This document shows positions 1 to 12,905 of a DNA stretch of 64,000 nucleotides, piece by piece; positions within the stretch are counted from its first letter, which is position 1, and every line of letters begins with the position of its first letter. The notes beneath the pieces are model-generated. The model worked only from the letters and a program-made list of their open reading frames with translations, ran no database searches and had not been told where the DNA came from. Source of the stretch: Lepidodermella squamata (lineage: Eukaryota > Gastrotricha); the NCBI GenBank assembly GCA_047495785.1, contig JBLDXI010000021.1, forward strand, positions 2,294,001 to 2,358,000, read 5' to 3'. The translations under genes were made by a program, and so were the position numbers.

Positions 1-504
1 AACCTTCAACCCCTAATAAGAGATTGGAGAGTCAACCTACGTTCAGCAACTGTAGTATTCGACTTACAAAAAATCATTTTCCAGAGATGGAATAGACATT
101 ACAACATCAGTCAATCAGATTTCAGTATTTTCTCGTGTTTTATATATCGTACAAAAAGGTTTCTAAAATATATTTCAATAGAATTTCTGTGTTATTTTTA
201 GAGAGGTGGAAAATCGCGTGCCAAATTTGGCGCGCGATATTTACCGCCTACTTTATACAAGTTCACAACCCGCACGATTTGAAATGTGGCAGAGAGCAGA
301 GAAATAGACGATTTGTTTTCCATCTACGGCCTCGCAGATGCGACACGTTCTTCACAATTCATATATATTTACAGTATAAAAATGATATGAAATAAATAGC
401 AAAAATTGCTAAGCGTTATTACAACTTGGTCTCATGTCAACCGACAGATTAATTTTTGCGTATATTTTTTCGACGATTTTTCTATAAAAAATTTCAAGGC
501 GGCA
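1..504. other. intergenic / 3' flank of claudin-like gene
   Basis: AT-rich sequence with only short open frames of no recognisable character. It probably includes the 3' UTR of the minus-strand claudin-like gene that ends at 505. I see no gene here. Confidence 0.4.
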
Positions 505-1488
505 TTAAAACTTTCGGAAATTGAGGCACGCCAAAACAGCGAATATCCAAGATATTCCAGTGTTGATGATGGCTAGGATGAAAGATGCGCCCGGAACCGA
601 CTGACTGTTTGTCTCCTTGACTTTGCCAATAAACGCAACGGCTCCGACAAAGGCGAACAGGCCGCCGACAGCGATGCCGCCAGCCAGTCCTACCTTGATC
701 CAGAACGAGCGATGATACGTTGTCAGATGTAGAATGGCGCAAATCATCGCGAAGAAGTAGATAATTCCGGAGATGCATTCGAGGGCGCGAGCTGCTTGTA
801 GAAAGTCGGTGATTTCGAAATCGGTATCGACGCAGTTCATCCACTGGGCGTAGTAAGAACACCGCATCCACAGGCCCTGGCTGTACGACATTGATACCCA
901 CCAGTGGGGTACGATGATAACGCAAAGTTGTATAGCCATCGTCAATATGCTGAACAGCATGCAGCCAAGTATGACTCGCCGATCGATGTGATGGTGCCGC
1001 TTGTGGTAAACGTCATCTTGCGGCTCCTGTCGAAGAGAAAAATAAGACAAACTTAGGTATAATTTCGACCGGTTTTTTTGCTATGATTTCAGGCTTCAGC
1101 GCCTTCAAGTCGCTAGTCAGACGCAAACATTAGATTTGAAATTAATTGGTCGTTCAAAGTAAATCTAATCGTCTAGCAAAGACGAGGTGCCTCTGACTAA
1201 TGACTAAATTGACTTGATGGCTAGCTAAATTATCTATAAATGGCAAGCTTTTTCTGAAGTAGATAATTAATAAAAGCAAATGTAGTCTGTAACAGGCGCA
1301 AGCTCGTGTGATAATTTTTTTACCGCAATTATGTGATCCTGAGCACTGACGACGCTTTGCTCGTACTTGAGGGGATGCCCCTCGCCAGCGTTCGACAACG
1401 AAGGTTGATACTCGCTGTCTTGATCGCGCACACTGCCAGCGCCGCCGCGGCCCGACGACGATGCGCGCTGTTGTTCAGAAAGCGCCAT
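505..1488 (-). CDS. claudin / PMP22-family four-transmembrane protein
   Basis: Two exons on the minus strand, 1488-1324 and 1026-505, with a phase-0 intron of 297 bp; product 228 aa. The acceptor (..TTCGACAG) sits inside a longer open frame, so the ATG-less stretch just upstream (1027-1050) is intron, not coding. The first exon gives a 55-residue polar cytoplasmic N-terminus starting at the ATG at 1488. The second has four hydrophobic segments. The first extracellular loop carries the claudin-family pattern W, then GLW, then two Cys (PHWW... QGLW..C...C). Family members are tight-junction, septate-junction or channel-accessory proteins of the plasma membrane. Which subfamily this is cannot be told from the sequence. 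The long N-terminus is unusual, as claudins normally begin close to TM1. Confidence 0.75.
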
Positions 1489-4400
1489 ATGCGGCAAATA
1501 CACACAGGGTTATCAAAAAATTAAGCTGGACCAGGTTGTTCAAGTTATTTGATAAATAAAACAACAACGAATGGCGCAGCCAGACGAGAGTTGAATGTAA
1601 TGGTTTGGAGAAATTTATGCGCGTAAAACCTGTTGCCTTTTGGCGTGGTTTAAATACCTCGCCAACAGCAACAGGATGCGCCCCCGTTTCTGCTGCTATG
1701 CCTCATCAGCTGCGCGCTGTTTTTAGCAGCGGCGTGATTCGACACGCACGTTTATACTTCAAAGCCCGCTTTCCCCGCCCTGAAATCGAGCCATGACGAT
1801 GAGTCATGACGAAACGCACTCACCTCGTAAGCCGGGTCCATCATTTTAGCCGAAGCGCTTCGTCCGTGTCAGTTTTTTTTTGTTTACTAAATATGGCTCT
1901 ATTAATGAATGAGACAGTAACTTTTATGGCGCTCTTTTTATCGCCGGATTTGTAACACAGGTAGCCAGCCATGCGAGAGGCACGGCGTGAAGGCGCGAAA
2001 AGGTGTCGCGCTAGTCATAAAAATTGAGCGAACTAATACTTTGTTTACAATAAATAAAAATGCGGAAATGCTATTAAACGAAATGTACGCACGGCGGCGT
2101 GTTGATAGGTCTCGACAATCAGGTGCGTGTTTGTCGCTAACACAGAGGGCTAAAATACGACTGCGTAAAAATAATAAATACCTAATACAGTATTGCATTT
2201 TTGGTGACTAGTCTGTACGATACGATACGATATACTAGTATGCAGAAAACACGGCTTTTTATCATCTGCCGTGTCCGCACATAGGCGTAGGCTGTTATAT
2301 CTTGTTGTCGCCGTTGCATGGCTCGATAAAAGGTGTGTAGGTATAGGCCATAGCTGAGGCATTATTTGGCGCGCAATAAATAATGCAATAATAATAAGTA
2401 CATCGCAGGCTGGTCGACCCTCCCACACTTTGACGACTCAAGTCGTATTGGGCCACACGCGACGAGTGCGTGTGCGGCTTTTAAGGAGGAGATTTAAATA
2501 ATGGCCCGCGCCACGTTCACCTTTGCTGCTTTATTGCTGTTGCCGAGCGCGTGCGGCGACGGCTTCGTGCCGGCGACACGCCGCTAAGCCGCCTCGAAAG
2601 TTCACCAGGTTACAGCAGCGGTGAATCGCGCCGCAAATCGCACACGTGCGCATCTCACCATCTCAAAACACAAGAAGCCGCGTGTGAACATGGCCCAAAG
2701 CGCCGCGTAATTAATTGCGCCGGCTAATTGCCGTCTACGACAACTACAAGCTGTAATCGACGAAAAAATTTCTCACCGGAGCCGCGTAGACGTATTTCAT
2801 TGAGCCGACAGACTGTTGCTGGTAATCGTCATGACTGGCCATCGATTGCGGATAGTCATCGTCAACAGGGGCGGCCATCATGGGATGAGATCAAAAATAA
2901 TGTTCTCCGGTCTTAATCGTCTTGGCTAGCAAATCATCTGTTTAAAGTGTCTAAAAATGGGAATACAAATGATTGAATCCGATCGCCCTTTGTGGTTTAT
3001 ATGAGGATGAGGTACATTTTTTGAGGACCCTGGCAGACAAACCTTATCCCACTTGCACATGATCAAGCAGTGAATCATGTTTTTTACGACCTGTCGTTCA
3101 TAAAATTACAATTTGTTTACGGAATTTGCGGTGTGGGTCTTGGCAACTTGACACCTAGGCAAAATTCCTATTCGCTAGCGCGTTGTAGTTTATTTATAGC
3201 TAAATTATTACTAATAATAACAGCTACTGTGCCGCCTCGCTCTGTTATTAGTGTTTTTGCACGATAATTATAAGCGACGCGAATCAATCGCGCAATCGCA
3301 CTCATGAAAGGAAAAATGATTCATATAAGAGCTATGCATATCTTAGAAAGCTGACTTTCCGTGGTCGTGGTTGATTTGTAAATTTTAAGGAGGTCATGTG
3401 TCATGAGGTCACGTCAGGTTCTACTATTGAACAGAATTAAAAAGGTCGTCAACTGAATTCGTAGTGACAGAATTTTGTTGGCTAGAGAACAGTCAGCCTA
3501 TATTACAATTAAGACAAATATTTCTAGTACTAAAGATCGTACGAAGGAATCTTCCACTGTCTGTTACGTCTGTTGGAATAGCGAGGACTGAGGAGGGATT
3601 GAAATGTCAAATTCGATTAAAATTCTCCGATATTGTGAAGTAAAGAAATTGGGCTGAAAAGTCGGGGAATTAATTATATATACTGAAGGTGACATGTTAG
3701 CCGTGACTAGAGGGCTAAAGGTGAGATGGGCTAGTGCCTCATTTGCACGTAAACTGATTGCAGAGCTGCATTGCGCAGTTGTCAGACCGGCGGTCAAGAC
3801 GTGCTCGGAGATTAACAGCCGAGTTGTAACCCTAGAACGCGGTTGTAAGCACACCTTTTGACGAGACGCATTAACATCGGCATGATGTTGGTGTCAACAC
3901 TGCCATGTTGGCCGTCATCATTTGCCAAGTTGTCGAGAGAGAGAGAGAGAGAGAAAGAGAGTTTGCAAGGGCTTACCTATATTTGACATCATCGCGATGA
4001 CGAGATGATGGCGTGTTCGTGTTGTGCGGCGCAGTATCGCACAGCGCCGAAAACAAATAAAACAAAAATATATATGACAGGTCGGCGGTGGTGGCGGAGA
4101 TGTGGCCAGCAGCAGCAGCAGCGTTGCCGTTCCGAGCACGATTAAAAGTGGACTGCGAAAGAGAGAGAGAGATGGCAGAACGGAATAATACCACCAAGGT
4201 ATGCTGTAGACTGTACACAACACAGACAAACAAGCAGGCAAACAAACAAGCGCTAGCAACAGCAGCAGCAGTCGCACACGCATGTCGACGATGCGCATTT
4301 TATTCCACATTAGCCGGCAGTTAATAACCGTATATATGGCGGCTGTGCTGCAGGGCTGAATCGGAAATGCAACGGTTTATACAGGTAGCAGTAATAATGT

Positions 4401-6430
4401 TACGGTTCGAACTCGTGCCTGCCTGAAAAGATATTAGGCAGCTGCATTTAAAGAGTTTGACCTGTAAACTCTGTCGCTTATTCATAATCAGTAGCTATTA
4501 TTTAAGGCATAGCTATCACTTCGGTGCCTCTGAAATGGACTTTAAATATTAAAACAGGCGCGACTCAGGCGAATAATAATATTATCGTCTGAAGTACGAT
4601 GTAGGTATCTCACCGGCCCGCGTGCGCCGACGTGAAGTGTGTTATTTTCATACATTGAGGGCACATACAGGTAATAATCGGCGACAAACAAACAACAACG
4701 CGCGCTGTTTAGAGGCGCGCGCGACTACGGCGGTCGTCGCTCTCTCTCTCACTCGCTCGCGCATAAATCCTATGGCCGCGTTTAGCCGCACGCCGTAAAT
4801 AAAGCGAGTCACTGCTGCTGCTGCTCGCGGCATGTCATCGCCGTCGCGAACAATTTTCCGCCGAAGACGACGGTAGCATTACCTACTTTATTCATTATTC
4901 ACTGCTGCCGTTGTATTAGCACTTTAAAGTCAATTTATGAAAAATATTTATGAGTAAACATTTTTACGCGCATTTTCGGCCGGTTTCATCTCAGAAAAGG
5001 TAATTATTACCAAAAGCTGATTAAGATAAATTATCGTGTACAAAAGATAATGCTATCCATTGTCTTGAATTGGAAACACTTAGGTAACAACAATGATTTA
5101 TGATTTTGTTCACGGCTGCCACAAAATGTTACCGCTGAGAGGTTGAGTCTGTCCGAGAATTGGTTCATCTTGTCAATTTGAGAATAATCGGACGCCGCAC
5201 GTTTTTTTCCTCCATTTTGCTCGTGAATAATCCAAAAATAGCTAAACTTGAAAAAGTCATTCCCTTGAAATTAGACTCCGACTACCCGTACATTTTTTAT
5301 GTACTCGAAAATGTCGGCTTTCTCCGTATATTCCGTTTGTGTTTAAAATCTTTTAACACAAGCTAAGAGGGCCTGATAAGAGTTGGGTTTTACGACACTC
5401 GGCCGACTCCGACATGTCTACAAGAGATCGCGGAGGATACTTCAACGGGATGAAGCCACTGTCAGCTACTGCCTGCTATCAGGCCAGTCGAGCTAATGCA
5501 AAATTACAAAAAATATATTTTTCATTTTCGTTAACATAACTTATATTAGCGCCGCCGAAAAAAGCACAATTATTTAATTTGATAATAAGTTTAATTACAT
5601 GATAAATACATGGATAAATTGGCTCGACCTAAATCCTAACATACCGCTGCTAACTCCCACCAAGCGTAACAGGTGAAGTGCGAGATAAAAAAATTCCTAC
5701 GCGCAGTTCTTTTCATGAAGTAGGAAAGGCGTTCGGAACCAAATATGCAGACGGCAAAGTTAAAAAAGTTCTCATGTCGTTAATGAACTAGGTCGGACTT
5801 AGTGTACCTGAGTTGGCGGTGATGTGAAAAAATGAACGAGCCTAAATCTGAATTTAACGAAGACGCTGACGATAGGATGTACAGACGCACCTCGATTAAT
5901 TGAATTAAACAGCTAAAAATAGCATATAATTCAGTTAGGGCGTGACATTCAAAGTGCGAAGACTCTGTCAACCAATTAATTTAGGAACATGTCTTGCGGA
6001 TCAAAAAATTGAGGACGCCGCATAATCTTCATTCTAGCGTAACGATTATAATCGATTACCGGCCCTGGAATTCAGATTTCGTTTTTAAGAAGATGAGTCA
6101 CGGAAGCTTGACGCTCGTTGCGCAATGTTCGATTGAAAGAAAGAGTAGAAAAGAAAAGAAATTTGGCGAGACGAGCGAGGCATCCTTTGAATCGCACATC
6201 GTAATCGTTTCGCGTGTCTCCCGCTGCGACGGTGCTAAGCCGTTTCAAGTGCTTACACGCACGAAGACGACGAAACGAACAGCGACGAACGTATTTGGCG
6301 CCACTAGCGCACTCCCCGTTGCGATCTACCTCAACTAAATACCAAACCGTAGGGTATCGACGCCATTGTTGCCGTCAATTGCCTAGCATTTTCGCGCCTT
6401 TCTGCTATTTTTACGATTTTTTTTTCGATA
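1489..6430. other. long intergenic region
   Basis: Almost 5 kb without a gene I can support. It contains CpG-rich patches (about 2450-2720 and 4560-4870), short CAG/CTG runs (about 4110 and 4810) and GA microsatellite near 3935. A 28-codon ATG frame at 2501-2587 has a hydrophobic start but no convincing continuation. It probably holds the promoters of the claudin-like gene (minus) and the first EB gene (plus). Confidence 0.4.
3935..3961. repeat. (GA)n microsatellite
   Basis: An almost pure GA run of 27 bases with one AA interruption. A shorter GAGAGAGA run lies at about 4159-4171. Confidence 0.9.
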
Positions 6431-7451
6431 ATGATAATGAGGCCGAAACTCGTCGCTGTCGCCGTCATGGTCACGGTCCTGGCGGGTTATTCTTCCGCTC
6501 TCGAACTTAATTCGAGTTGTACTGCCAGCGCCTCTTGCGAGGCTAAAAACTCCAACTGCAAGATTTTGTCACCGTCATGCGGCCAAGGCACTTGCCAATG
6601 CATACCTGGTTTCGCCGATGTCAAAGGTCAATGCAAAAGAAGTGAGTTTCTGGCAGATAATTTCTTGCGAAAATGTATTTTTTTTCTCTTCTATCCACAG
6701 AGGTTTTGCTTGGCTTCGCCTGCAGCCCGGCGTCGGATACGTGCAATGACCCGAATGCTGAGTGCGTGTCGAATCGCTGCACCTGCTCGCAGGGCTACAA
6801 ACAGGGCCTTAAAGGCTACGACTGCATATCGAACTTGAAGAGCGAGCGCTACAACGCCAGATGCTTCGACACGGTGCAGTGCTACTACAACATGATATGC
6901 ATCGACAACAAGTGCCAGTGCTTTTCTGGCTACAAGAGCGTCGGCGACTACGACTGCGTCGAGCGATCCGTCGGCGACACGTGCCTGACGGACGACGACT
7001 GCTCGCGGGCGCCGAACACTGTCTGCGCAAGTGGCGTCTGCTCTTGTGTCGCTGGCTACAAACGAGTTCAGTATCTGAACAGCGATCGAACCAAGGCTGT
7101 CACTTGCATCCCGCAAAATCGTATGCTCATTCAATAATTTTCCGTACACTTCCCCTAACAAATTTATCATTTTTCTTTCAGAGAATTTGAAAGGCGAAGG
7201 CGAGCTGTGTAATGTCACATCTCTCGAGGCGCCCGTTGTTTGCACCCCACCTTTCGTTTGCCTTGGTTGTTCAGCAGCGAAAACTATTTGTGCCCGTAAG
7301 TTACAACCAACGAGTGACATAAAAATCAATTTTTTGATTAATTAATATTTTCAAAGGACCGACCGTTCCATTTTCCGACGCTCGCAAACTGGAATCGACG
7401 CTCAGCTTCATATTCGTTTTTTCCATCTTAGTGCTGGTTTCAGGCTTGTGA
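6431..7451 (+). CDS. EB-module Cys-rich surface protein, cluster copy 1
   Basis: Four exons: 6431-6641, 6701-7120, 7182-7295, 7357-7451. All introns are phase 1 and 59-61 bp; product 279 aa. The start is the first ATG, followed by a hydrophobic signal peptide ending near residue 22. Four Cys-rich EB-like repeats follow, the first with seven Cys and the others with six (…C-x4-C-x-C-x-x-G-Y…C). Then comes a terminal five-Cys module encoded by exon 3 (core C-TPPFV-C-LG-C). Exon 4 encodes a tail ending in about 18 hydrophobic residues with nothing basic after it, which fits a GPI-attachment signal or a C-terminal anchor. AATAAA lies at 7675-7680. EB modules are known from nematode extracellular proteins; their function is mostly unknown. 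Extracellular location is inferred from the signal peptide and Cys content. Confidence 0.82.
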
Positions 7452-7873
7452 ATGACACAAAACTCATCGTTTTTTTTGTCATTCGGAAACATCCAGTATT
7501 CGAATTATTGTGTAAATTAAGTATTGCCGCTATTTGTAAAACCTGTGAAATTTCACGACTAGAGGGGCATTTCCCTTGTTCATTCTCAACCTTGACCTCC
7601 GGTATTAATACTTTGTACATAAATTCTCTTGTTTTCCTGTGACTGCTGTTCTTTTCGAAATTCAGAATTGACGGAATAAAATTTGAATGTTTCCTAATTG
7701 GAGTCGCCCTGTTTAATTAACCACCCGCAAAGGCGACGGTGCGCGATAAGTCTGAACGACCTCCCAGGGTGAAGCCACTCGAAGTTAACAAGCAGTAAAC
7801 AAAGCCCATTATATCGAGAACAGTAAACGCGGCTGACTGCCAACACAGCAAATTTAAACAAATAGCTTTCAAA

Positions 7874-8913
7874 ATGAGAAACGTTTTGATAGTCGTTTTC
7901 AGCGCACTCGCGGCTGTAGAAAGCAAACTGATTGGCGAGCAATGCACTTCTGATATCGATTGCTCTATTGCCAATTCGAACTGCCGATTTTCGGTTAAAT
8001 CATGCGGCGCCGGGCTGTGTCATTGCGCTCTAGGCTTTCAAAATGTTAATGGCTCTTGTAAGCGACGTAAGAATTGTTACATTTACTTGTATCGAAAGAG
8101 ATTCATTTGTTTGCACGCAGAGATCATGATGGGATTTCGGTGTAACGAATCGACGGACGTTTGTCGAACAGCGAACGCGGCGTGTATCAATAATCGGTGC
8201 ACGTGTTCAATCGGCTACAAGCGCGGTCTACGAGGCGATTGCATATCCGACTGGGCCATCGAACAGTTCAACGGCTCGTGTGTCGACTCAATTCAATGCA
8301 TGTACGGTTTGAAGTGCATCGAAAATCGCTGCGATTGCGAGACAGGATTGAAGCTGGTTGATAATTTCGACTGCGTAAAACGTAAACATCTATGATTTAT
8401 GATTTTTAACAAATTTTATAAATATATACAAATTTTGCAGGTGAAGTGGGAGATTTTTGCAAAGTCGATGAAGACTGCTCACGAACTGAAAATGCCGTTT
8501 GCGCCCACAGTCGATGTGCCTGCGCTGCCGGTCATAAGCGAATGCAATACCTATCAACGGAAGGCGTGGAAACCCTGGTTTGCGCACCTTGGAACCGTTA
8601 GTTATCAATTGGATGCTCTAATTAACCTTGAAAATCAATTGCTTCTATATAGGACTATTCAAAGAAGAAAACGAGCCGTGCAATGTTTCAAATCATGAAG
8701 TTTGCAGATCTCCGTTAGTTTGCGTCGAATGTACAGATGCGAAGGCTATTTGTACACGTAAGATTTTATATATTTTCCGATATTTTAGTTGTTTAATCGA
8801 TAGTTAATTACACAGGTCCTATGATGCTGTTGTCTGGCGCTTGGAGCTTGGAATGGCTTGCGAAATTCTTTGAATATCTTGTTACCAAACTGCTTCTTTT
8901 GTTCGGCCAATAA
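7874..8913 (+). CDS. EB-module Cys-rich surface protein, cluster copy 2
   Basis: Five exons: 7874-8066, 8121-8381, 8441-8596, 8653-8757, 8816-8913. All four introns are phase 1 and 54-59 bp; product 270 aa. The first ATG opens a signal peptide of about 18 residues. The order of repeats matches copy 1, including the third repeat with the QC-[YM]Y-x2-x-C signature (QCMYGLKC). Exon 4 is the terminal five-Cys module (core C-RSPLV-C-VE-C). The last exon gives a 32-residue tail that is hydrophobic and contains two Lys, so a TM or GPI-type anchor is less certain than in copy 1. The AATAAA at 8909-8914 overlaps the stop codon, implying an extremely short 3' UTR. Only about 420 bp separate it from copy 1. 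Confidence 0.8.
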
Positions 8914-11235
8914 ATTACCGGTCATTTTTATCTGTCTGCAAGGGTTTTTTTGTTACGCATTTTTTCGCGCATAAAAACTACGCGCAGTTCTTTTACAAAT
9001 GGGCTTTATCCCCGTTTGGGAGATAGCTATTGGCAAAAAAGCTCGCCGGTCAGCGTTTTGGAGCTTGATGGGCGATTTTTCGCAGTTCTATCAACATATG
9101 CGTATTTTTTTCGAAACCCTGCGGGCCGTCTTCTTGGACCATAGTACGCAAGCATGTATGTCTATGTGCGTAAAAAGTATTCCCGAAACAATAAATACTC
9201 GCAGACGAAAGCGGCTCTTGATCCACCATAAAACTGCTCATCGGTGTGAATAATGCTGCTGCCATACTTTCCCTATAGTCGGCATTTTCGTGTGAATAGC
9301 CAGCACAACATGAAACCGCATGAACAAATTTTTGCAGCACTCGTTTTTGTTCGCCAGTTTCGAATCAATGAAGACCACCTGATCATCTGCTGTAGGTATA
9401 CTTACTTTTCAATAAGTGCTGGTAAACAGGCATAGGTGGTTGCGGGGCTTTCACAGACGCTCGACGTTTTTATTTTCATTGCATTTTATTTCCGAAAATT
9501 CGGAAATCCGTGTGCATGATCGCAGCCATGCGATACCCGTGTGTTTGTTTGCGCTGCTTATTGAATTAAAAAATCTCGGAAAACTGAAGCTGAATCGCGC
9601 TACGTTATCTTCGTATTCATATATATCGCGTTGTTTTATTCAGATTTTAATTGAATGCTGCTTCTGCCACTATCTTCTAAAGTTTCGAAATTCCGAAGCG
9701 TTCAATTTTAGCGTGTAACCATTGGCCTCAAAACGACGATTTTCTTTGTAGCTATGTATTTCAAAGTGCAGGAAAATTTTTCACCAAATTTAGAAGAATC
9801 TCCAAGTCTACATTTCCAGCCCACAGCGCCACGCTATCTCATATTAGATAGATGATAGATGGCTAACTATTTAATTTTTTTTAAAGTCTGCGGGGGACAG
9901 ACGAGAGATAATTACTTTTCAAACGTGTACATGTCTTTACTGAACGTTTTTATTAGCACGCGTATATTATCTGGTTGAGCTTTAATTACAAAATCAAATA
10001 CCCAGACTGGCGTTCAGACGGTTACACACTTATGAAAAAATGAATTTCAATGACAGCGGGCGGAGTTTTTGTCACTTCGATGGCCGACAAAAATGCGTTT
10101 GTTGGCTATAAAAGAACTGTTATAGCAGGCAATATGCATTTTATGCCCATTTAAAATTAAATTCGCTTAATTGTACTAGGAACATTTGCGGACTCTAGAA
10201 ACATGGAACCGATCGCAACCAATCAGGCTATTATCCATTGTCATTTGATGTTTGTAATTTGAATCTTCATATACTATATCTTATGAAATGGAACTCTCTA
10301 ATCTGTTGTTTTTGTACATTTCAACGCGATAAACACTAACAAGCACATACTTACTTCTGCGATGCAAATTAAGGAAGTGAAACATTATCGACTTAACCGA
10401 TCACCCCAGGCTCTTGGTTTGATCTATAGCTTATCTTCTATCCTGCGCCCGAGTTGCCATCTTCCATGCAATTCTCAACAGCTACTGCAGGTGCGCGTGT
10501 CAGCTTATTTTGAAAATTTTTAACGATTCGGGCTTCCATGGTTTTACATGAATACTTTTTTCATTGCATAGTTCTTGAACTCATTAAAAAATAGCACCTA
10601 TTTCCGGTCCATGACTTGAATTATAGCGTGAATTATAGACTAAGGTGAGAAAAACACCCATGCGATCAAATCCGGAAAAAGTGCGCGTTTTTTTTAGTTT
10701 CGATTTACGTTACTAAAAATCTTTGCGCGCGATCGATTTCTTGCCCTTTAAGCATTAATGCAAAGCTTGTGTAATAAAATTAATTAACTTCACTCAATTT
10801 GCACTATACTAATATATGCGCCGATTCATCAAAATGTTATTCCTCGACTTCTTAAATAACACAAATAAGAGGAAAAGACTTGATAGCAATTTAGTAAAAT
10901 TCAGACTTCGCACCGCAATTTTCAATCAACCGCGCGGAATGTTGTCATTTTTTAGCGCTGTCATTTTTTAATAAGTTCATCAGCCAACTAATGCCAAGCA
11001 TTGTCTCACTGGCGTGAGCGCACCACGAACCACGGCCTGACTGACGAGAAAGCTATGGCGAAGCGGCGGCTGTTTTAAAGCCGGCCCTCCTCCACAGCCG
11101 AGACGTAAAAAAGCAGGCAGACTTGCCGGCGGTGACAGCTGTCAATCACATACCCTGCTGCTTTCTGCTCTTCATTCCGTTTCATTTTCTCATCCTCACA
11201 TGTCGCACTGATTTTGCTGCACTGGAACCCGAAAA
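8914..11235. other. intergenic region
   Basis: No supportable gene. Open frames at 8950-9435 lack signal peptides, domain features or paralogous similarity. The CpG-rich stretch at about 11030-11200, just before the decarboxylase start, is its likely promoter and 5' UTR. Confidence 0.4.
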
Positions 11236-12905
11236 ATGGCTGAGTCAAGTCAAGAGATTGATAAATTCCTCGAGCAGGTACATTCCATGCTGATGAAGGA
11301 TGTCGTCGAAGCGAGTCGCGATCCTGACGGCAAAGTTGTCGAGTTCAAAGACCCGGATGCCTTAGCCGAGTGTCTTGATTTATCGTTAGTTCAACAATCT
11401 CATGATTCCTTACCTAAATGATTTTTTTGCACTAGGGTGAGAGAGGAGCCATCTAGCAAGGATCACTTGTTGAATCTAATCCAGAACACGATAAAATACT
11501 CGGTGAAGGTTGGCAATCCTCGTTTTGTCAACCAATTATACTCTGGGCTTGACTGGGCCGGGCTGGCAGGTAAAATTGACCTGAAATTTTAAACTAGAAA
11601 TTTGTAATATTTGTAATAGGCCAATGGGTTGTTGAGACACTGAACCCTAGTCTGTACACCTTTGAAGTGTCCCCCTGCTTCGTTTTAGTCGAGAATGAAA
11701 TCATCCGTGAGATGTGCCGCATTGTCGGCTACGCTCCGGATTCAAGCGACGGCCTTTTCGCTCCTGGAGGCTCAGTCTCGTCTATCTACGGCGTATCAAT
11801 TGCTCGCTATTGGAAAAACCCGGCCGTAAAGCAGTTAGGCCTAGCCGGGCAGCCGCGGCTCGTCGCCTTCCGCTCCGAGTTCGCCCACTACTGCATCGAG
11901 AAGGCCTGCGTGTTGCTAGGCATAGGCCGGCAAAACCTCGTCGACGTCAAGTGCGACGCCGATTGCCGCATGCGCGTCGACGACCTAGAAGCCAAGATTC
12001 TGGCGACAATCGCTGACGGCGGCGTGCCGTTCCTCGTCGCCGCTACGGCTGGAACCACCGTCCACGGCGCCTTCGACCCGATATCGCCAATAGCCGATAT
12101 CTGCGAGAAGTACGGCTGCTGGCTGCACGTCGACGCGGCATGGGGAGGCGGTCTGTTGTTGTCCTCGAATCACCGTGAAGTTCTCAGCGGCATCGAACGC
12201 GCCGACTCGGTTGTGTGGAACCCGCACAAGCTGCTCGGCGCCCCGCAGCAGTGTTCCGCCTTTCTAACGCGCCACCGTAGCATTTTGCAAGAAGCCCACG
12301 CCGCTAATGCCAACTACCTGTTTCAGGACGATAAATTCTACGACGCTGCGTTCGATCCAGGTGATAAAACGCTGCAATGCGGTCGTAAGGTCGATTCTTA
12401 CAAGTTTTGGCTAATGTGGAAGGCAAAAGGCACACGGGGGCTGATCGCGCATGTCGATAGGCTAATGGAACTAGCTGGTGCTTTCGCCGATTTGGTGCGA
12501 CAGCGCGAAGGCTTTTACTTGGTGAAACGTCCCTCATGCACTAATGTCTGCTTTTGGTATGTTTAGGTCGATACAACCGTTTGGTTTCACTGATTCATTT
12601 TAACTTATAGGTATGTTCCGCCGAGTATGAGAGGCCCCGAAACTGAAGTTCGCCTCGGCGCCGCTATTGATGAGCCGCCATCGAAGTACGGTGCCGGTGA
12701 TGGAGACGAGTTTTGGGCGCGACTCGATAAGGTGGCTGCAAAAATCAAAGAGCGCATGGTGCGCAAAGGCTCCATGATGATAACGTACACTCGCGAGGGT
12801 GCGCGCGCCAATTTTTTCCGCTTCGTTCTGCAATGCATCACCGTCAACGAGCAACACCTAGCCTTCTTTATCGACGAAATCGAAAGCCTGGGCAGTGATC
12901 TTTGA
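11236..12905 (+). CDS. CSAD: PLP-dependent decarboxylase, cysteine sulfinate / glutamate decarboxylase group
   Basis: Four exons: 11236-11384, 11436-11569, 11620-12556, 12611-12905; product 504 aa, close to the roughly 490 aa of animal CSAD. It is a group II (fold type I) amino-acid decarboxylase, cytosolic, releasing CO2 from an acidic amino acid. Visible hallmarks are FAPGGSVSS, TAGTTVHGAFDP, HVDAAWGG with the PLP-pyridine Asp at residue 266, WNPHK with the Schiff-base Lys at 298, and CGRKVDSYKFWLMWKAKG near 390. By recall, the substrate region resembles animal CSAD/GADL1 somewhat more than GAD65/67, so hypotaurine or beta-alanine production is more likely than GABA, but this needs a tree. 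The gene lies between EB copies 2 and 3 in the same direction and has no obvious link to them. AATAAA at 13046-13051. Confidence 0.92.

Noticed and set aside
494-925. 143-codon open frame on minus overlapping the claudin-like gene
   Set aside because: It is another frame of the claudin-like exon; the translation lacks hydrophobic segments or family motifs.
2501-2587. 28-codon ATG frame with a hydrophobic leader and an AGGAGG-like stretch before it
   Set aside because: Too short; no splice donor or continuation, and the AGGAGG is meaningless in a eukaryote.
4388-4420. GGTTCGAACTC resembling a tRNA T-loop / B box
   Set aside because: No A box, anticodon stem or acceptor pairing could be found around it.
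6691-7329. 212-codon minus-strand frame opposite EB copy 1
   Set aside because: Mirror of the high-GC Cys-codon pattern on the coding strand; Ala/Val/Arg-rich with no domain.
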